In this document: positions 62,606-64,000 of the stretch, piece by piece
How the letters are laid out: the number at the start of each line of letters is the position of its first letter
Numbering within the stretch: the first letter of the stretch is position 1
Assembly: GCF_954871325.1 (NCBI RefSeq)
Contig: NC_088775.1
Location: 14,609,561 to 14,673,560 of the forward strand
Length of the DNA: 64,000 bases
Direction: 5' to 3'
DNA from: Gordionus sp. m RMFG-2023
Taxonomy: Eukaryota; Nematomorpha; Gordioida; Chordodea; Parachordodidae
Made by a program: the position numbers and the translations under genes
Notes under the pieces: model-generated
The model's database searches: none
Told to the model about the DNA's origin: nothing
Seen by the model: the letters and a program-made list of their open reading frames with translations, nothing else

Positions 62606-64000
62606 TAAATAAGATTAGATGAAGGGGAACATTGGATTGAGACCTCTATCTTATTAAATCTTTTGTCAAAATTATTAATTTTATAGCTTTAAAACATAAA
62701 ATCTTATCTTTTTTAAATTTAAACATTGTTAAATTTAAAAATAATAAATGCCAACTCCTGTTTCAAATATAAATCTTAAAATGATAAAAAATATATTTAA
62801 TTATATATTTTGGTGGTTTCAATAGAGATGATATGTAAATTTAGTTCAAATTTAATATTTTGTAAGTTATTTTCAAATCATATTATTCTGCCTGAAAGGG
62901 AATGCCTACAATAAATATTTTTAAACATAATGATTATGAGACTTTCTGAAATGGGAAAAGAAGATTTTTTAATTTCATATTCTGTCTATTTAATTATTTC
63001 TATCTCACTGTGCAAATTGGTTTATTATTCATGATACAGTTTAAAACAATTTCAACTTTAAGAGAGACAGAAGGCCACAAATCCATATTTTTATGCCGTT
63101 GTGAAAAACATTTTAATTATGCTTTAATATTATTTACTTATCTTAAATTCCGTATAAAACAATTTATAAAATACAGAGAAAATATTCAAAATAACGAAAT
63201 TTGAAAATTTAGGGCAGGGCTTTAAATAATCAGAGCTAAAAAATGCAGCCGAAGAACATAGGTATATTAATTTACGACATTTATATTATTTATTTTATTA
63301 CTAATTATGACATTGAAATATGTTAAATTCAATTTTGTCAGTACTGTAAAAAATAGCTAAATATTAATAATATAATTTTTTTGGCGTTGATAAAGGGGTA
63401 ACTACCTGAATCACGGGGAAATTTTTGATCTTTTTTTTATTTATTTATTTTTTAAAATATTTTTTATGTGATCACTTGAATATTTATTTTTTTATATATT
63501 CTTATGTGGTCATTTGAATAATTATTATTTTAATATATTTTTATGTGGTCATTTTAATAATTATTATATGGTCATTTTATTATTAAGAAAACCTCTCATT
63601 TGTATATATGTGAATATAGTTATTTTAGTAATTTGTTTTTCCTTAAAAATATATATATATCTATATTATCATTAATCATAATTAAAATTAGACATAAATT
63701 TGATATAAAAAATAAATTTTTTATTTTTATAGGCAAAATATATTTAAAAATAATTTTAAAATGGCGTAAAATTATTTATGAACCAGACAAAATGTTTTTA
63801 AGATTATAAATATATTTTTTATCATTTTAAGATTTATATTTGAAACAGGAGTTGGCATTTATTATTTTTAAATTTAACAATGTTTAAATTTAAAAAAGAT
63901 AAGATTTTATGTTTTAAAGCTATAAAATTAATGACGATTACAAAAGATTTAATAAGATAGAGGTCTCAATCCAATGTTCCCCTTCATCTAATCTTATTTA
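62606..64000. mobile_element. Foldback element: inverted repeat of about 195 bases, cut by the window edge
   Basis: 62606-62800 (TAAATAAGATTAGATGAAGG...) pairs with the reverse complement of 63806-64000 with few mismatches. The right arm runs into the window end, so the arm is probably longer and the left end lies before 62606. The 1.0 kb between has no convincing gene. A 64-codon ORF (63010-63204) shows no motif, and about 63430-63570 holds AT-rich tandem units containing TATGTGGTCATTTGAATAA. Confidence 0.85.

Overview
The window is strongly AT-rich metazoan nuclear DNA with GT-AG spliced genes. The clearest evidence is the 3' half of a NURF301/BPTF gene (chromatin remodelling) on the + strand. 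It ends in two PHD fingers and a bromodomain, the layout usual for invertebrate NURF301. The TFIIIC subunit gene has introns of only 37-47 bases. The phylum cannot be fixed from this window; an invertebrate with a compact-intron, transposon-rich, low-GC genome fits.

Layout. 1-1500 holds repeat debris, including a hAT fossil. 1504-14039 is NURF301/BPTF (+), which I could phase through 20 exons to 1,618 codons plus a stop; its 5' exons lie before the window. 14-32.9 kb is mostly non-coding: a hAT element at 16.5-18.1 kb, three piggyBac-like MITEs, a 600-base GAAA/GAAAA tract, a probable two-exon acidic/C2H2 zinc-finger gene (-, 21.19-23.30 kb), and another TIR element at 30.5-31.25 kb. 32921-34276 (-) is an orphan 451-codon gene. 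39945-41421 (+) is the N-terminal half of a GTF3C3-like TPR protein. 42.2-46 kb is a nest of hAT-type elements. 49249-50742 (-) is an intronless, divergent seven-transmembrane receptor. 50.8-64 kb is again repeats: a hAT copy at 54.6-56.1 kb, a 14-base minisatellite, a 937-base TIR element, and a long inverted repeat cut by the right edge.

How the parts relate. NURF301 and GTF3C3 are both nuclear: one reads histone marks and remodels chromatin, the other recruits RNA polymerase III. They are not an obvious functional cluster. The rest of the window is mainly DNA-transposon history. Four complete elements have perfect 8-base target duplications, one has a near-perfect duplication, and one insertion has a paralogous empty site in the same window.

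I found no tRNA, rRNA, CRISPR array or bacterial-type system. No clearly new defence or mobile system is visible. The best leads are the candidate short-isoform terminal exon in NURF301, the duplicated PHD exons, the half-length GTF3C3, the unusual receptor and the orphan gene.
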